NCBI GenBank assembly: GCA_943704525.1
Contig: CALSCQ010002356.1
Span: forward strand, 1 to 10,546
Source of the DNA: Pigoraptor vietnamica
Taxonomy: Eukaryota > Opisthokonta > Filasterea
Direction: 5' to 3'
DNA length: 10,546 nucleotides
The notes below the pieces were generated by a model that was given only the letters and a program-made list of their open reading frames with translations, ran no database searches and was not told where the DNA came from. Below, one piece after another: positions 8,457 to 10,546 of this stretch. A program made the position numbers and the translations under genes. Within the stretch, counting starts at the first letter, position 1. The number at the start of each line of letters is the position of its first letter.

Positions 8457-8885
8457 TGTTTCGTATGCTCGCAGTATCCTCAGAGAGCACTCGAGTTCAA
8501 ACGTTGAAAGTGAATCTCCGTTTTGCGATGTTCAGTTGCATGAAGGCGTGGTGTGTGGTCGGTGTCTGGGCATGCGACGAGGCATCTGCCCGATATTGAC
8601 TTAGCCTGGTATTTTAAAATGGACGAAATGTTTCAATGTACAAACATGTTTTTATCATTTTGAAAATGGAGAGTAAGTCGAAATGCTGTGAGTTGCATAC
8701 GGGGTGACATCCATTAATTGAAAATGACGTCAATACACATGATGACCAAAGTTATTGTAACACTCGTCGTTACGCGCGTCCGCTCCAGCAGGCAGCGGAC
8801 GTGAAGTATGTTAGACGTCGCCTTTTTGCGTCGTCTGTGTTTCGAGAGTGCGTATTTGGACCAAAGTGAAGGGGACACCGCGAGA
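8457..8885. promoter_or_regulatory. Bidirectional promoter spacer between two divergent genes
   Basis: 429 bp separate the start codons of the secretory protein (minus) and the membrane protein (plus). The middle, about 8600-8760, is clearly more AT-rich than its flanks, with TATTTTAAAA at 8610-8619 and a CRE-like palindrome at 8725-8732. No ORF here looks coding. If the upstream ATG at 8808 is used, the spacer is 351 bp. Confidence 0.6.
8725..8732. promoter_or_regulatory. CRE-like palindrome TGACGTCA
   Basis: A perfect 8-bp palindrome that is the consensus for bZIP (CREB/ATF-type) dimers. It lies 269 bp upstream of the secretory protein start and 154 bp upstream of the membrane protein start. 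Function is inferred from motif and position only. Confidence 0.4.
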
Positions 8886-10012
8886 ATGAAGGTGCGTGAC
8901 TTCAACAAGTGGCAGTGGACGACGGTTGCGTCGGACGGACTCCTCGCGTACACGGCGTACTACTGCGCCGACAAGCTGCTCGACAGGAACCGCCTGTGGT
9001 CTGCGGTGCGTGCGACTGCATATGCACCTGTGTTCCCTAGTAGATGGGATGCATTGTGCCACCCCGGCTAGTGGGGTCTGCGGTGCGTGCGTGCCCTACA
9101 TGCGCTGGTGTTCACTAGGTAGTAGTGCATTGCCACCCGGCTAATGTGTTTGACTGCCCATTGTTATTGGGTATTTCAATGGGCTGGTGTGTATTATTGT
9201 GTCGTGCTGATTTTATGTGTGCCCTATGCACAAGACATGACTTTCAGTTTGTGTTTGAGTGCCTCAATGGCTTTCGTATGCCGCTGCCTTGTCTGTGTGC
9301 CACGCTCTCACAAGCGCACTGAGGCACATCAATGTACACTCAATCGTATGTGTTTCACGTCAGCATCGCTCATGATGCCCTCGCATGCGCACGCACAAAA
9401 GCACTCAAGCGCGCTCTTTTTTCTTCAGCTCGGGTGTCTCATCATATGCGCCGCGGCTTCAGTCGGTTCTCTCCGCTTCGGCCCATTCCCGAAACTGGAG
9501 AAGTTTCACCATGTGCTCGCCTCTGCGGTGAGTCGTCAACGGAGTCTAAAGCGTGGCCTAGTACCCTTTCGTGTCGCAGTGCGCGTGTGCTGGCTAACTT
9601 TGAGGAAACAACTCCGCTGAACTACGCATTGCGCCCCCCGCAGTGTGCGTCTGTTGCGCTCCCTTTCATCGGCTACGCCGTGCAGCGGTGGTACAAGATT
9701 TACCAGTGGACGGACAGCACGCTCTGCACGGCGGTCGTGCTCGGTTTCGTCGCAAAGACAGTCCTCCCTCTTCCGACCGAGGTCAAGATGCTCTATGACC
9801 TCGTCGCGGCCTGCATGGGACTCATGACAATCTACGTGCAGGCGCCCGCGGGCGGTGTGGAGGGCGTTGCGCTGTGTGCTGTGTCGGCGTTGATTGCCGT
9901 GGTGCCCGTGGGGATGAGGTGGAAGAGCAAGGTGGCGCGGGTGCTGGCCGTGGACATCTTCCACGTGGGCTTTGCCGCGGGGCTGCGAATGATCATGCAG
10001 AGCCAAATGTAG
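8886..10012 (+). CDS. Multi-pass membrane protein of unassigned family, 3 exons
   Basis: Exons 8886-9005, 9429-9527 and 9644-10012 give 195 aa plus TAG, all junctions phase 0. Donors are GCG|GTGCGT and GCG|GTGAGT; acceptors are CTTCAG and CCGCAG. Intron 2 has a CTAAC branch-point candidate near 9595. Six or seven hydrophobic segments are visible: about 13-28, 37-55, 66-87, 99-116, 122-139, 145-163 and 170-191. Polar residues near or inside membrane segments could be functional: Ser16-Asp17 in the SDGLLAY motif, the loop SLRFGPFP 54-61, His67-His68, and Asp177 with His180 in DIFHVGFA. Asp and His set this way recall the ceramidase-like (CREST) membrane hydrolases and related DUF families, but I cannot confirm that from memory. 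No signal peptide precedes TM1. An in-frame ATG at 8808, also with A at -3, would add 26 residues; I chose 8886 because the protein from there starts with a compact charged segment leading into TM1. The protein is rich in Val, Ala and Leu. Confidence 0.76.
8995..9149 (+). repeat. 77-bp tandem duplication spanning the exon 1 donor site
   Basis: CTGCGGTGCGTGCG at 9001 recurs at 9078, and downstream blocks correspond (TGTTCCCTAG with TGTTCACTAG, GCATTGTGCCACCCCGGCTA with GCATTGCCACCCGGCTA). The second copy therefore carries an intact copy of the exon-end and 5' splice site of the membrane protein gene, inside its first intron. Confidence 0.8.
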
Positions 10013-10546
10013 ACGTTGTGCCGTAATTGTTGCTGCTGTTGCTGTTGCTGCGTCTCTTCAACGCCGTCTTCCACGCGAGGTCAGTGTGAGTGCGCCCAGG
10101 ACACCATAGAGTGCGCGGTTTCGTGGCATGGGCATTACGATGTGCTGGCTTCAAATTAGGTATGCGTCGCTACGACTCTGCACACGCACGCGCAACTGTC
10201 GAGATGGTCGTCAATTACTGTGCGTGCGCCAGATGATTGTCAAGTATTCGCGATGTGTTGTGGCTACGATTTCCGTACGCACGCGCAGATGCAATGCTCT
10301 CCTTATTACCTCTATAGTGTGTGCTCAGTCAAATTACTGCCTCGAGAGAGTGTCCTCACCAAATCTTTAGTGTGTGACAGTGACGCGCACGCATTTGTCC
10401 ATGCCCGCTGCTGGTTCCCGCGCATATGTACAGGCGAATGCGGAACGAGTGAACAGAAATAAGAAGACCGGCCAACGCGAAGCGCGAAAACAAAGAAGCA
10501 AGAAGGAGAAAAAAAAAAAAAACACACGAGAGAATTACGGCACAAA
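10013..10546. other. Terminal spacer downstream of the membrane protein gene
   Basis: 534 bp with no supported gene. It has a TTG/CTG-rich run at 10027-10051 just after the stop codon (probably 3' UTR) and a run of 14 A at 10509-10522. No AATAAA was seen close to the stop codon. Confidence 0.55.

Overview
This is a nuclear, eukaryotic, intron-rich window, most likely from a GC-rich unicellular eukaryote (alga or other protist). The coding exons are compact and GC-rich. Each of the 14 introns I could place (79 to 423 bp) ends in AG, and they share an unusual 5' splice site dominated by GTGCG. Long GT/CA microsatellites, homopolymers and diverged tandem duplications fill the non-coding space. 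No operon, Shine-Dalgarno site, CRISPR array, rRNA, tRNA, transposon or viral gene was found. The sequence does not let me name the species.

Layout. 1-1438: non-coding, two families of diverged tandem duplications. 1439-4449 (minus): an eight-exon gene for mitochondrial succinate-semialdehyde dehydrogenase (524 aa), reconstructed exon by exon with every phase consistent. 4450-5141: spacer with a 117-bp GT tract and a CRE-like palindrome. 5142-5712 (minus): a small C2H2 zinc-finger gene whose two halves lie in different frames. 5713-6751: spacer with a pair of CCAAT boxes. 6752-8456 (minus): a six-exon gene for a 360-aa protein with a signal peptide and recurring charged amphipathic helices. 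8457-8885: bidirectional promoter region. 8886-10012 (plus): a three-exon gene for a 195-aa multi-pass membrane protein. 10013-10546: spacer.

How they work together. Nothing links the four genes into one pathway. The dehydrogenase is a housekeeping enzyme of the GABA shunt in the mitochondrial matrix. The secretory protein and the membrane protein are divergently transcribed from a shared 429-bp spacer, so co-regulation is possible but unproven. I see no evidence of a novel multi-gene system. The points most worth following are the secreted helical-repeat protein with a skippable 33-nt exon, the unassigned membrane protein with a duplicated 5' splice site, the GC-AG intron, the bacterial-type dehydrogenase whose targeting peptide sits on its own exon, and the frame break in the zinc-finger gene.
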